Source of the DNA: Candidatus Kryptonium sp.
GTDB taxonomy: Bacteria; Bacteroidota; Ignavibacteria; Kryptoniales; Kryptoniaceae
Length of the DNA stretch: 64,000 nt
NCBI GenBank assembly: GCA_025060635.1
Contig: JANXBN010000003.1
Span: 54,429-118,428 of the forward strand
Direction: 5' to 3'
Part shown: positions 1 through 9,351 of the stretch, piece by piece
How the letters are laid out: each line of letters starts with the position of its first letter
Position numbering within the stretch: position 1 is the stretch's first letter
Program-made: the position numbers and the translations under genes
Notes under the pieces: model-generated
What the model was told of the DNA's origin: nothing
Seen by the model: the letters and a program-made list of their open reading frames with translations, nothing else
The model's database searches: none

Positions 1-2169
1 TTTATAACCACAAATCTTATCGCACAATTGGGGGAATGGAAGAATTATACGGATATGAAAAATATTCGTAAAATTTTCGTTTCCGATACTGCAATTTTTG
101 CTGGAACTGAGGGCGGGATCTTCATATTTTATCCCGATAAATGGGAAAGCAAAAGAATTTTAAAGGTTGATGGTTTATTTGATGTTGATGTCAAAGCAAT
201 AGCGGTTATGCAAAGCAAAAGTATCTTCGTCGGATTTTCAAACGGAGTAATTGATATATTGAAACTCCAATATAATCCGTATAAAATCACTCGCATCTTT
301 GACATAAAGAACTCACCTGAGCCAGATAAGACTATAAATTTTTTGAAAGTTTTCGGCGACACGCTTTTCATCGGGACTAACTTCGGGCTTTTGACTTATA
401 GGATCTCAAAAAACGAATTTATTGACACATACAGGCGAATTTTCCCAGATGTTGAACGAGTTAGAGTTTTTGATCTTGTGATTTTAAATGACACAATTTA
501 TGTTGCGACATCCGAGGGGATAGCGAAGGGATATAGATTTAGTCAAATTCTCGTTTCGCCAGCTGGTTGGAAATCATATAAAATTTCAAGAGGTGTAAAA
601 AGCATAGCGATTTTAGAAGGCAAAATCTATTTCGGTAATGTTGACGGATTTTATCTGTTTGAAGGTGATAATTTTATCAAAGTTTTATCTTTACCTGTTG
701 ATTTGCTCTATAGCGCTGGTGATTCAATTTTAATTACAGCGTGGCGCGAGATTTTTTCATACAAATATACTCATTTTAGAAAAATAACAGAAGTGCCTGC
801 AGGATATATAACAGATGTTTCAACATGGCGTGGTAAAATCATCGTTGGTGTTTACGAAAACGGGCTTGGTATTTTTGAAAATGGAAGATGGAAATTTTAC
901 TATCCTGACGGACCAAATGGAAATCAATTTTCAAATATGATAATTGATAAAGAAGGTAATTTGTGGGTTGCATCTTCAAGATTTGCTGGTAAAGGATTTT
1001 ACAGATTTAGTCCTGGATCACACGATAAATTAAAAAAAGAAAAATGGACTAACTTTGCGAAAAAGGATTTCCCGCGAATGTCGGATGATTGCTACAAAGT
1101 CAGATTTGTCAAAAATCATGTCTGGGTTGGGACATGGGGAGGGGGAGTGATAAGAGTTGATAAAAACGATTCAATGAAAATCTTTTCAAAAAGAGAAGGA
1201 ATAATGGGTGTTGAAGAGGATACTAATTTTGTTGTGATAACCGATATCGCTGAGCAAGGTGACTACATTTGGCTTTTAAATTACAAGCCGAGAAATTTTA
1301 ACATACTATATTTGATGCGGGGTGATTCAGTTATTTATTCATTTGCCAACGATTATAATATAAGATATTTCCTTAACACGCAGCTTGAAATAGACGAAAA
1401 GGGAAGAAAATGGATCGTGTCTGACCATGGATTTATCTTCGTTTTTGACGATAAAGGAACAATTTTTGACAGAAGTGATGACAGATGGATTGCTATTTCA
1501 AGGGCAAATGGTTTAAATGGGGAACCAACGGTTATAAGGTTTGACCAAAGAGGAGATTTATGGGTTGGAACAAAATATGGGCTTAATGTAATTGTCAATA
1601 CGGATGAACCACTAAGAACTGGTAGCATAAGAAGTGTTTTTGCTCTCCAAGATTTTTATATCAATGACATTGCGGTTGATGGAGCAAATAACAAATGGGT
1701 TGCAACTAAAAATGGTGTATGGGTTTTATCACCAGACGGAACAAATGTCCTTATGCATTATAACACAACTAATTCACCAATACTAAGCGATGATGTCAAA
1801 TCAATTGCGTTTGACCTCAACTCTGGTATCGTATATTTCGGGACCGATAAAGGTTTAACGAGCTTAAAAACGGAGTTCGCTAAGCCAGTTGGAACTTTTT
1901 CAACGATAAAAATTTATCCCAATCCATTTCGCCCAGTTAAGGATTTAAATGTCGTAATAGATGGGCTTGTTGAGAATTCAACAATCAAAATTTTTACAAT
2001 AAGTGGCGATCTCATAAGAACAATTCTAACTCCCGGCGGTAGAATAGGTGTATGGGACGGAAAAGATGAAAAAGGGCAATATGTCCCCACCGGGGTTTAT
2101 ATCATTGTTGCATACAGCGAAGATGGAACACAGGTTGGGATTGGGAAATTAGCTGTCTTACGAAATTAA
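1..2169 (+). CDS. Secreted beta-propeller protein with T9SS/FlgD-like C-terminal domain (5' end outside window)
   Basis: The reading frame is open to base 1. The codons before the TTG at 28 read FITTNLIAQ, which looks like the end of a signal peptide, so TTG 28 is probably not the start and the gene begins upstream. The body carries repeated blades of the two-component-regulator-propeller type: short motifs such as [16 protein letters not shown] and NKWVATKNG, each after a 'D..G' turn. The C-terminal about 85 residues begin at IYPNPFRP and contain [18 protein letters not shown], the FlgD-like/T9SS type A sorting fold. I infer an outer-membrane or secreted protein exported by Sec and then T9SS. 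There is no kinase domain in the visible part. The stop overlaps the stop of the convergent rho gene within the four bases TTAA. The ligand or target cannot be told from the sequence. Confidence 0.8.
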   Translation, partial: FITTNLIAQLGEWKNYTDMKNIRKIFVSDTAIFAGTEGGIFIFYPDKWESKRILKVDGLFDVDVKAIAVMQSKSIFVGFSNGVIDILKLQYNPYKITRIFDIKNSPEPDKTINFLKVFGDTLFIGTNFGLLTYRISKNEFIDTYRRIFPDVERVRVFDLVILNDTIYVATSEGIAKGYRFSQILVSPAGWKSYKISRGVKSIAILEGKIYFGNVDGFYLFEGDNFIKVLSLPVDLLYSAGDSILITAWREIFSYKYTHFRKITEVPAGYITDVSTWRGKIIVGVYENGLGIFENGRWKFYYPDGPNGNQFSNMIIDKEGNLWVASSRFAGKGFYRFSPGSHDKLKKEKWTNFAKKDFPRMSDDCYKVRFVKNHVWVGTWGGGVIRVDKNDSMKIFSKREGIMGVEEDTNFVVITDIAEQGDYIWLLNYKPRNFNILYLMRGDSVIYSFANDYNIRYFLNTQLEIDEKGRKWIVSDHGFIFVFDDKGTIFDRSDDRWIAISRANGLNGEPTVIRFDQRGDLWVGTKYGLNVIVNTDEPLRTGSIRSVFALQDFYINDIAVDGANNKWVATKNGVWVLSPDGTNVLMHYNTTNSPILSDDVKSIAFDLNSGIVYFGTDKGLTSLKTEFAKPVGTFSTIKIYPNPFRPVKDLNVVIDGLVENSTIKIFTISGDLIRTILTPGGRIGVWDGKDEKGQYVPTGVYIIVAYSEDGTQVGIGKLAVLRN

Positions 2170-3464
2170 GTGCTCATTGACTTCAAGAACTCCTTATTGT
2201 TTTTTGTTCCCCTCATGTTTTCAAGCAAGAATTCCATTGCCTCAACTGGGGACATTTCACTTAAAAGTTTTCTCAATATCCAAACACGATTTAGTTCTTC
2301 AGGTTCAAGAAGTAATTCTTCTTTTCGTGTTCCAGTTTTATTTATATCAATTGCGGGAAAGATTCTTTTATCTGCAAGTTCTCGCGTCAAAACGACTTCC
2401 ATATTACCTGTCCCTTTGAATTCCTCAAATATAACCTCGTCCATTCTGCTACCTGTATCTATTAGAGCAGTTGCTACGATAGTTAAGCTTCCAGCTTCTT
2501 CTGTATCTCTTGCGGCGCCGAAAAACTTTTTCGGTTTTATCAATGCACTTGCGTCAATACCACCAGAGAGAATCCTTCCACTATGTGGTGTCACGAGGTT
2601 GCTTGCTCTCGCAAGACGTGTCAAGCTGTCAAGAAGTATAACTACATCTCTACCTGATTCAACTAATCTCTTTGCTTTTTCAAGAACCATATCAGCAACT
2701 TGCATATGTCTTTCGGGTGGTTCATCAAATGTTGAACTGATTACTTCAACATCACGACCAACTGAACGTTCCATATCAGTGACTTCCTCGGGTCTCTCGT
2801 CAATCAAAAGAATTATCAACTTGATCTCGGGATGATTTCTAATTATGCTATTTGCCATTTTCTGTAAAAGAACGGTTTTTCCAGCTTTTGGTGGAGAAAC
2901 TATCAAACCACGCTGTCCTTTTCCAATTGGGGCAAATAGATCAAGAATTCTCATTGAATATTCCCCAGGTACCGTTTCAAGGCGAATCCTCTTAGTTGGA
3001 TAGAGAGGCGTCAGATTCTCAAAAAGAATCCTTTCCCGCGCTTTTTCAGGTGGAAGCCCGTTAACGGTTTCTATTCTAAGCAAAGCGTAAAATCTTTCAC
3101 CTTCTTTCGGTGGACGAACTTGTCCAGCTATTGTGTCCCCAGTTTTTAAATTAAACTTCTTTATCTGAGACGGAGATACATAAATATCATCCGGTGAAGG
3201 TAAGTAATTATAATTTGCGGATCTCAAGAAACCATACCCATCTGGCAAAATTTCAAGCACACCATTGCTAAATATAATCCCATTTTGTTCCTCAATTTCT
3301 TCCACTTCACTGGTAGTTGATTTTTGTTCCTGCATCTTCTCAAGAATTTTCATTATCAGATCCTGTTTTTTCAAATCACTGTAACCAGTTAAGCCAAGTT
3401 CTTTGGCAATTTTCTGAAGCTCGGCAACCTTTTTAGACTGCAATTCTGCAATGTCCATGACCAT
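2166..3464 (-). CDS. rho: Transcription termination factor Rho
   Basis: ATP-dependent hexameric RNA helicase that ends transcription at Rho-dependent sites; cytosolic. The 432-residue length is normal. Domains in order: SAP-like Rho_N about 5-45, an acidic linker, the cold-shock RNA-binding domain with RNP1 motif DGYGFLR at 75-81, then the ATPase with Walker A ending SPPKAGKT (191-198) and the conserved [12 protein letters not shown]. An AGGGGTG Shine-Dalgarno lies 7-8 bases before the first ATG; a second ATG two codons later is also usable. It is last in a minus-strand run TPR lipoprotein-pyrK-pyrD-folC-rho, 31 bases after folC. Its stop codon lies inside the stop region of the convergent propeller gene, leaving no room for an intrinsic terminator between them. 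Confidence 0.97.
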   Translation of the reverse strand: MVMDIAELQSKKVAELQKIAKELGLTGYSDLKKQDLIMKILEKMQEQKSTTSEVEEIEEQNGIIFSNGVLEILPDGYGFLRSANYNYLPSPDDIYVSPSQIKKFNLKTGDTIAGQVRPPKEGERFYALLRIETVNGLPPEKARERILFENLTPLYPTKRIRLETVPGEYSMRILDLFAPIGKGQRGLIVSPPKAGKTVLLQKMANSIIRNHPEIKLIILLIDERPEEVTDMERSVGRDVEVISSTFDEPPERHMQVADMVLEKAKRLVESGRDVVILLDSLTRLARASNLVTPHSGRILSGGIDASALIKPKKFFGAARDTEEAGSLTIVATALIDTGSRMDEVIFEEFKGTGNMEVVLTRELADKRIFPAIDINKTGTRKEELLLEPEELNRVWILRKLLSEMSPVEAMEFLLENMRGTKNNKEFLKSMST

Positions 3465-3495
3465 TGAAGTATCACCCCTTTTTGTTTTTAATTTT

Positions 3496-4827
3496 TTAAA
3501 TTAAACACTCAATTTTTCGCTTTTCAATATGAGCAATAATTTCGCCAACCAAATAAGTGGAGCCAGTTATCAAAATCAAATCATCTTCCTCGGCTTTGTT
3601 TAATATAAAGTCAAATGCTTTATCAGAGTCCTGGATATAAGTTGAGCTGATCCCATGCTTTTGAAAAATTTCATATATAGTTTTTGCATCAAGTGCTCTT
3701 CCTATCTTAGGTTGAGTTGCAACTGCAAAATCAGTTATCTCGGATAGTTTTCGTATCATTTTTTCGTATTCTTTATCCCGCATCACGGCAAAAAGAAGTA
3801 AAAGTTTTTTGCGTTTAAAAATCTCAAGTTCAGAAACAAGTTGAGTTATAGCTGGGTAGTTATGTGCGACATCAATTATAATTTTCGGATTTTTGGAGGT
3901 GTTAGATAAGTTTATGATTTCAAGCCTACCTCTCAATCCAGAGAAACTTCTTACATTCAAAAGCCCTTCGTATACGCTTTTCTTATCAAAACTTAGAAGC
4001 CCGAGATCAGTGAGAAGTTCGTAAACTAAAATCGCAAGTTGTGAATTTTTTAGTTGGAATCTTCCAGAAACCCCCGCAACCAGATCAGGATAAAAATTTT
4101 TCTCTGTTTTGAGATCAAATTTCAAACTATTTTCATCTACCGACTTAACATTTACCTTTGAGATTTGATCGGCTATTATCAGTTTTGATTTTTTTTCTTT
4201 CGCAACCTCTTTAATTACATTTAATGCTCTTTCATCGTCGCATCCAGTTATGCAGGGGGTTTCATCTTTAATTATCCCCGCTTTTTCAAGAGCGATCTTT
4301 TCAATTGTATCACCAAGCACATCCATATGATCGTAAGAGATCGTCGTTATCACAGACACAGCTGGCTTAATTACATTCGTTGAATCAAGTCGTCCACCAA
4401 GCCCAACCTCAACGACTGCGAAGTCAACTTTTTCATCAGCAAAGTATTTAAAAGCAATTGCTGTAGTTGCCTCAAAGAAAGTCGCCTTCAGATTAACGAT
4501 CTCATCTTGAAGAATCTTTACATATTCAACAACTCTTTCTCTCGGGATCGGAATACCGTTAATTCTTATTCTTTCAGTGAAATCAACGAGATGTGGCGAA
4601 GTGTATAAACCTACTTTATAACCACTCGCCTTTAAAATAGATGCTATGAACGAAGATGTTGAACCTTTGCCGTTTGTTCCAGCTACATGAATAGATATAA
4701 ACTTTCTCTCAGGATTCTGAAGTAATTTAAGCAATCTTTCTATATTTTGCAAACCAAGTTTGATCCCAAAGCGTTGTAGTGAATAAAGAAAGTTTATCAT
4801 TTCAATGTAGTTTTGAGATTGTTTCAT
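3496..4827 (-). CDS. folC: Folylpolyglutamate synthase / dihydrofolate synthase
   Basis: Mur-ligase-family enzyme that adds glutamate to dihydropteroate and/or to reduced folates with ATP; cytosolic, folate pathway. The P-loop [12 protein letters not shown] sits at about 48-59. The family signature [17 protein letters not shown] follows, then the Mur central motif around [14 protein letters not shown]. The C-terminal glutamate-ligase domain includes [10 protein letters not shown]. The 443-residue length is normal for bifunctional FolC. Whether both activities are present cannot be decided by eye. It lies 20 bases downstream of pyrD and 31 bases upstream of rho in the same minus-strand run. 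Confidence 0.95.
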   Translation of the reverse strand: MKQSQNYIEMINFLYSLQRFGIKLGLQNIERLLKLLQNPERKFISIHVAGTNGKGSTSSFIASILKASGYKVGLYTSPHLVDFTERIRINGIPIPRERVVEYVKILQDEIVNLKATFFEATTAIAFKYFADEKVDFAVVEVGLGGRLDSTNVIKPAVSVITTISYDHMDVLGDTIEKIALEKAGIIKDETPCITGCDDERALNVIKEVAKEKKSKLIIADQISKVNVKSVDENSLKFDLKTEKNFYPDLVAGVSGRFQLKNSQLAILVYELLTDLGLLSFDKKSVYEGLLNVRSFSGLRGRLEIINLSNTSKNPKIIIDVAHNYPAITQLVSELEIFKRKKLLLLFAVMRDKEYEKMIRKLSEITDFAVATQPKIGRALDAKTIYEIFQKHGISSTYIQDSDKAFDFILNKAEEDDLILITGSTYLVGEIIAHIEKRKIECLI

Positions 4828-4847
4828 GGATTTCCCTCGTTATCGGT

Positions 4848-5780
4848 TTATTTTTCAACTTTTGGTGAGTCGATAACTATTGAACCAACAATTTCGTTAA
4901 CATCATAAATTTTGTTTTCTTCACAATATCTTATTATCCCTGAGATGATTTGAAGTGAAGCGGTAGGGTCAATAAAGTTAGCAGTCCCAACTTGCACCGC
5001 TTTTGCTCCAGCTATCATAAATTCAACTGCGTCTTCCCATGTCGTGATACCACCAATTCCGATAATAGGAATATCAACATTTCTAAAAACTTCAAAAACT
5101 TTCGCTATGGCTATCGGTTTTATTGCAGGACCTGAAAGCCCTCCAGTGATACTTGCGATTTTGGGTTTTCTGGTTTTTATATCAATTGCCATTCCAACGA
5201 CTGTGTTGATTAAAGAGACCGCATCTGCTCCTTCTTCTTTACAAACTTTGGCGAAGTCGGAAATTCGTGTTACATTTGGTGTGAGTTTAATTATCAAAGT
5301 TTTATCAGTAAGCTTTCTTGTTTCTTTTACGATCTTAGCTGTCATGGAAAGATTTGTGCCAAATTCAAGCCCACCTTCTTTTACATTTGGACAAGAAATG
5401 TTGATTTCATATGCGCTTACTCCTTCAGCGTCTTCAAGTCGGTTTATTATCTCGCAATAATCTTCAACTCTTTTCGCAGCTATATTTACAATTATTGCAG
5501 TATCATAGTTTCTTAAAATAGGTAATTTTTCCGTTATAAACTTGTCAACACCAATGTTTTCAAGTCCAATTGAATTTAACATACCACAAGGAGTTTCCGC
5601 AATTCTTGGTGGTGGATTTCCAATTTTCGGTTTTAATGTTAATGACTTGGTTACGATTCCGCCAAGTTTATTTATGTCAACAGTCCCAAGTAATTCATCT
5701 CCATAACCAAATGTTCCAGAAGCAACGAGGACGGGATTTTTAATTTTTAATTTTCCTATTACAACTTCGGTTTTTATCAT
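4848..5780 (-). CDS. pyrD: Dihydroorotate dehydrogenase B (NAD+), catalytic subunit
   Basis: FMN-dependent TIM-barrel enzyme that oxidises dihydroorotate to orotate in pyrimidine synthesis. ASGTFGYGDE is at about 20-29. The active-site loop NISCPNVKEGG has Cys130 as catalytic base, which marks class 1B; class 2 enzymes use Ser. FMN phosphate-binding glycines GIGGI and AGAKAVQVGTANF are near the C-terminus. At 310 residues it is full length. Class 1B enzymes need PyrK for electron transfer to NAD+, and pyrK is immediately upstream with a 4-base overlap (5777-5780), so the two are probably translationally coupled. Confidence 0.96.
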   Translation of the reverse strand: MIKTEVVIGKLKIKNPVLVASGTFGYGDELLGTVDINKLGGIVTKSLTLKPKIGNPPPRIAETPCGMLNSIGLENIGVDKFITEKLPILRNYDTAIIVNIAAKRVEDYCEIINRLEDAEGVSAYEINISCPNVKEGGLEFGTNLSMTAKIVKETRKLTDKTLIIKLTPNVTRISDFAKVCKEEGADAVSLINTVVGMAIDIKTRKPKIASITGGLSGPAIKPIAIAKVFEVFRNVDIPIIGIGGITTWEDAVEFMIAGAKAVQVGTANFIDPTASLQIISGIIRYCEENKIYDVNEIVGSIVIDSPKVEK

Positions 5781-6550
5781 AATACAATTTCGTTTGAATT
5801 AAAAACTGGACCATCTTTGCAAGCGAGTTTATAGATTCCGCCTTTTGATCTTACGGCACAGCCCCGACATAAACCAGTCCCACAAGCCATTTGAGTTTCA
5901 ACGGAAATCTCACAATTTAGGTTTAGTTCATTACATAGGTTAACAAGTGCTTTTAACATTGGATTTGGTCCACAGCCAAAAATTTTAAAGGTGGATAAAA
6001 AAGAGGTTAAGTCCGTATTCGTTATATTTGACTTCAAAAATTCAATAATAGTTCCTTTGTATCCAAGAGAACCGTCATCGGTTGCTATTTTGATGTTTTC
6101 AAGCCCGTCGGTTACGAGCTGATGTTTGGTTTTCGCTCCAATGAATGTGATTATTTTTTTATTTTTTTCCTTTAAAATTTTCGTTAAAAATGGAAATGGC
6201 GCAATTCCAAGCCCGCCTGCAACAATAATAGCAGTGTCAAATTCATCGGTTGTATTAAATCCGTTCCCAAGCGGACCAATTATGTTGATTGAAGCACCAG
6301 CTTTAAAAGTTGAGAGAATCTTCGTTCCTTTTCCTATAGCGTTGAAAATAATTTGAATTTTATCTTCAATGGCATTATAAATACTAAAGGGGCGTGGTAA
6401 AAGTGGATCAAAATTTTCTGAAACTTTTATATTTATAAACTGCCCAGGTTTTGCGTTTTGTGAAATTTCGGGCGCTAAAATTTCCATTCGGTATATGTTT
6501 TCTGCAACAAGTTCATTAGAAACGACAAGCGCAGTTGTTTTAATAATCAT
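5777..6550 (-). CDS. pyrK: Dihydroorotate dehydrogenase B, electron transfer subunit
   Basis: FAD and [2Fe-2S] subunit that passes electrons from PyrD to NAD+. The N-terminal ferredoxin-reductase fold has the FAD motif LLPRPFSIYNA. The nucleotide-binding domain has IIVAGGLGIAPFPFL. The C-terminal cluster motif is C-x4-C-x2-C-x12-C, seen as ACGTGLCRGCAV followed by KLAC. At 257 residues it is full length. Its start overlaps the 3' end of the TPR lipoprotein gene by 11 bases, and its stop overlaps the pyrD start by 4. Confidence 0.95.
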   Translation of the reverse strand: MIIKTTALVVSNELVAENIYRMEILAPEISQNAKPGQFINIKVSENFDPLLPRPFSIYNAIEDKIQIIFNAIGKGTKILSTFKAGASINIIGPLGNGFNTTDEFDTAIIVAGGLGIAPFPFLTKILKEKNKKIITFIGAKTKHQLVTDGLENIKIATDDGSLGYKGTIIEFLKSNITNTDLTSFLSTFKIFGCGPNPMLKALVNLCNELNLNCEISVETQMACGTGLCRGCAVRSKGGIYKLACKDGPVFNSNEIVL

Positions 6551-8462
6551 CTATTATTATCCTTCTTTTCTTACCATCTCTTGTCGTCGGTGCTTCGTCA
6601 ATAATTTCTTCAATTTCTTTTGTCTTCATTTTCTCTTGTTCAATTGGCTTTGGCAATGTTTGTAATGGCAAGGTTTGTGGTTGCTGTCCTAAATTTTTCT
6701 CGGGATTTAATTTAAGCTCAGCCATCTTTGCATATTCCGAACCTGGGAATTTCTCCAAAACATTTGTATAATACTCTTTCGCTTTTGCGAAGTTTTTTAG
6801 TTTATATTCGTTTATCCAACCGATTGCATAAAGTGCCTTTGCTTTGATAGGGGAATTGGTATTTTGATTAAAAATTAAAGTAAGCATTTTAATCGCAGCT
6901 TCAGGATCTGTGTCAATCATTGATATTGCCTTGTGATAAATTTCATTCAATGTGTCTTTTACAACTTCGTTCTTAATCCCAAGTAATTTCATTAAGTGCG
7001 TTGAAAATTCACTGTGAGGGAATTTCCTTATAAGCTCAAGGTAAATTGTTCTTGCTTTTGCGGTGTCAATTGATTCATAAATTGTTCCAAGGAGATAATA
7101 GGAGCGTGGAACTATGTTAGATTCTGGATATTTATCAATTATGCTCTCAAGATAATAAATTGCTGAGTCGGTTCTGTTAAGGAACATGTAAAAGGTCCAG
7201 GCAAGCGAATACTTTGCTTGTGATATCAAGCTTTTTAGAGAATCAGTATTTATCACGATGGCTGAGTCAGAATTATGTATCACAGATTTTAAAATGCTGT
7301 CGTTTCTTGTGATGATATCGTGATAGCGAAAGTAATCGTTTAATATCGTTGATTTTTTCAGTGCTTGTTTTGCTACATCGCTTTGTGGGAATTCAATAAA
7401 GGCTCTTTCGTAGAAGATTTTCGCTGAGTCGTATTTTCCAAATTTTGTTTCATAGATTTGACCAAGTTCAAAATATCCAAATGCTGATTCCTCAGTCCTT
7501 CTGTAGGTCGTATCAAGATAGTTATAAGTTTGAATTGCGAGATCTATTTTTCCCGAAATATAGTGAGTACGCGCAAGCTCAAGATAAACTTTTCTTTCGT
7601 AATCTTTGTCTATGTTTGAAAAGATAAGATCGTTTAAAACTCTTTCAGCAAGTTCATAATTTCCGATCTTGCGTTGTTGAACAGCGTATTTTATCAACGA
7701 ATAGATTTTAAGATTATTTCTACCAGTTGCTTTGGAAGCATTATTGTAAAATTTTGCGCTTTCGGTTGGATTTCTAATTTCGCTAATTTCACCGAGATAG
7801 AACAAAATTTCTGCTTTATCTTCGCCTTTCGCTTGCTGTGCTGAAAGATTGAGGTAATGAATTGCGCTATCAATTTCGCTAATTCTATATTTTACCAATC
7901 CATAAATTTTATAGAGCTTCCAGAGATCTTTATTTCTTGGACTTTGGGGCACCTTGGTTTGGAATGCTATTATGGCATCTTCATATTTCTTTTCTTTTGA
8001 AAGCGTTAACATCAGGAAGTAAAGCGCATCATTGTAAAGTTTGCTTTTGGGAAATGTTGATATAAGCTCCGCGAACTTTCGTTCCGCAGCGAGATAGTTA
8101 TCTTGATAAAGGTAGGATTTTCCTATCATAAGCAGAGCATCATCGCCGACGGATGTATTAAGGTGATACTGTAGGATTTTTGAGCACTTTTTTATGACAT
8201 CGTCAAGTTTGGCTTTATCGTTTGGAGGTATGTTGAATTCGGAATCAAATTTTTCAACTGATAAAAATTTTTCATAGGCAAATCTATTCTGTAAAGCCTC
8301 TTCTACTTGTTCAAAAATTACTTGGGCATTATAATAAGTGTTGAAGTATGCGTTAAATTCACTGCGCATGCTTTTCCAAATTGAACAGCCAGAAAATATT
8401 AAAATTGATAATATAAACGGGGTTAATTTTTCTACCTTGCGGTTCAAGTTTAGCTTTTGCAT
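6540..8462 (-). CDS. TPR lipoprotein, PorW/SprE-like
   Basis: A 640-residue exported protein. A hydrophobic segment ends in IFSGC, so lipid attachment at Cys26 is likely. Just after it comes FNAYFNTYYNAQ, a motif I associate with PorW/SprE-type TPR lipoproteins of the T9SS. The rest is a long array of tetratricopeptide-like helical pairs, for example ALLMIGKSYLYQDNYLAAE and ALYAIGWINEYKLKNFAKA. The last about 45 residues are charged and proline-rich and end RRIIIDDY. In Bacteroidota such proteins link the T9SS motor or ring to the outer membrane, which fits porU/porV elsewhere in this window, but the assignment is from motifs only; it could be a general TPR scaffold. It heads the minus-strand run with pyrK, pyrD, folC and rho. 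Confidence 0.6.
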   Translation of the reverse strand: MQKLNLNRKVEKLTPFILSILIFSGCSIWKSMRSEFNAYFNTYYNAQVIFEQVEEALQNRFAYEKFLSVEKFDSEFNIPPNDKAKLDDVIKKCSKILQYHLNTSVGDDALLMIGKSYLYQDNYLAAERKFAELISTFPKSKLYNDALYFLMLTLSKEKKYEDAIIAFQTKVPQSPRNKDLWKLYKIYGLVKYRISEIDSAIHYLNLSAQQAKGEDKAEILFYLGEISEIRNPTESAKFYNNASKATGRNNLKIYSLIKYAVQQRKIGNYELAERVLNDLIFSNIDKDYERKVYLELARTHYISGKIDLAIQTYNYLDTTYRRTEESAFGYFELGQIYETKFGKYDSAKIFYERAFIEFPQSDVAKQALKKSTILNDYFRYHDIITRNDSILKSVIHNSDSAIVINTDSLKSLISQAKYSLAWTFYMFLNRTDSAIYYLESIIDKYPESNIVPRSYYLLGTIYESIDTAKARTIYLELIRKFPHSEFSTHLMKLLGIKNEVVKDTLNEIYHKAISMIDTDPEAAIKMLTLIFNQNTNSPIKAKALYAIGWINEYKLKNFAKAKEYYTNVLEKFPGSEYAKMAELKLNPEKNLGQQPQTLPLQTLPKPIEQEKMKTKEIEEIIDEAPTTRDGKKRRIIIDDY

Positions 8463-8481
8463 TGAGTTTGTTCAGATTTAA

Positions 8482-8508
8482 TTTATAACAATCGTTCTCA
8501 ATTTGCAA
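8482..8508 (-). promoter_or_regulatory. Candidate sigma70 promoter for the TPR-pyrK-pyrD-folC-rho run
   Basis: Read on the minus strand, TTGCAA (8503-8508) is followed after 15 bases by TATAAA (8482-8487), about 20 bases before the ATG at 8462. The spacer is short for sigma70, so support is modest. It lies in the 196-base divergent gap between this run and fur. Confidence 0.3.
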
Positions 8509-8597
8509 ATTTTTGAAAATTTGTTCTATCGTCAAATGATTCGGGTTAGAAGGGGAAACTTGAACTTAAGGAAGCTTGCTGATTTGTTGCTTTGAAT

Positions 8598-8639
8598 TTG
8601 CTTTTTAGGTGCGAAATGTTTAATTTTATTTAGATTAAA
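8598..8639 (+). promoter_or_regulatory. Candidate fur promoter with overlapping AT-rich inverted repeat
   Basis: TTGCTT (8598-8603) and TAATTT (8621-8626) are 17 bases apart and resemble a weak sigma70 promoter. The -10 overlaps an inverted repeat, TTTAAT (8619-8624) with ATTAAA (8634-8639). That placement would suit autorepression by the downstream Fur protein, but the sequence does not match the classic Fur box closely and could be chance in AT-rich DNA. Confidence 0.25.
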
Positions 8640-8658
8640 TTTAAAATAGGTGAGCGAA

Positions 8659-9111
8659 ATGGCAAGCGCAAAATTAATAGAAAAAGTTCAAGCAGATTTT
8701 AAAAATTATCTTAAACGAGGAAATCTCAGAGCAACTGAGCAAAGATATGAAGTTCTAAATTCTATCCTTCAAATAGATGGACACTTTGATGCGGAGGAAC
8801 TTTTCATCAAAATGAAAAGTGAAGGTAAAAAGGTCTCAAGAGCGACGGTTTATAATACGCTTGATCTTCTCTTTGAGCTTGGCGTTGTTTCAAGGCATAA
8901 GGTGGGGAATGTGTTTGTGTATGAAAGAGCATTTGGGCGAGCGCATCACGACCATCTAATATGCGTTAATTGTAGATCAATAATTGAATTTAGAAGCGAA
9001 GAAATTGAAAGATTACAAGACGAGATCTGTAAAAAATATAAATTCAAGCCGATAAGGCATACGCACCAAATTTTTGGGCTTTGTGCAAAATGCGCAGAAA
9101 AAGAGAAATAA
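8659..9111 (+). CDS. fur: Fur-family metal-dependent repressor
   Basis: Start chosen at ATG 8659, which has an AGGTGAG Shine-Dalgarno 5 bases upstream; a GTG at 8650 in the same frame overlaps that site and is less likely. The protein has 150 residues. The N-terminal winged helix has the recognition helix SRATVYNTLDLL at 60-71. The regulatory metal site includes HHDH (96-99). Two structural zinc pairs follow, Cys102-x2-Cys105 and Cys142-x2-Cys145, with HTH at 134-136. It is followed by feoA and feoB with short gaps, so I infer iron-responsive control of ferrous iron uptake and probably of itself. PerR or Zur specificity cannot be excluded by sequence, but the feoAB context favours Fur. Confidence 0.88.
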   Translation: MASAKLIEKVQADFKNYLKRGNLRATEQRYEVLNSILQIDGHFDAEELFIKMKSEGKKVSRATVYNTLDLLFELGVVSRHKVGNVFVYERAFGRAHHDHLICVNCRSIIEFRSEEIERLQDEICKKYKFKPIRHTHQIFGLCAKCAEKEK

Positions 9112-9125
9112 AAAAAGAAGAGCTT

Positions 9126-9344
9126 ATGAAATTAGCAGATGTAGAACCGGGAACAGAAATTGAAATATGCGAATTACCAAGCGGAAATATAAAAACTCAT
9201 TTTGTTCGTCTTGGTGTAATAGAAGGGACAAAAGTTAAATGTGCCCATAAGTTGCCCGGAGGAACAATAGTAATTTCAAAACGACATCGTGAAATTGCTG
9301 TCGGAAGTGAAATAGCGAAAAAAATTATCGTCAAAAAAATTTAA
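9126..9344 (+). CDS. feoA: Ferrous iron transport protein A
   Basis: Small SH3-like cytosolic protein of 72 residues that supports FeoB. ATG 9126 is preferred because AAGAAGAG lies just upstream and the resulting length suits the family; an in-frame TTG at 9081 would add 15 lysine/arginine-rich residues that overlap fur. Recognisable features are LADVEPGTEIEICEL, the glycine turn RLGVIEGT, and the end VGSEIAKKIIV. It lies 14 bases after fur and 7 bases before feoB. Confidence 0.9.
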   Translation: MKLADVEPGTEIEICELPSGNIKTHFVRLGVIEGTKVKCAHKLPGGTIVISKRHREIAVGSEIAKKIIVKKI

Positions 9345-9351
9345 AATTTTT

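Noticed and set aside
2170-2835. 221-codon plus-strand open frame opposite rho
   Set aside because: It is the antisense of highly conserved Rho codons, low-complexity Ser/Leu, without a Shine-Dalgarno.
5044-5460. 138-codon plus-strand open frame opposite pyrD
   Set aside because: Antisense shadow of a conserved enzyme; no recognisable domain.
8463-8658. A classic Fur box (GATAATGATAATCATTATC type) before fur
   Set aside because: Only AT-rich partial inverted repeats are present; the match is too weak to call a Fur box.
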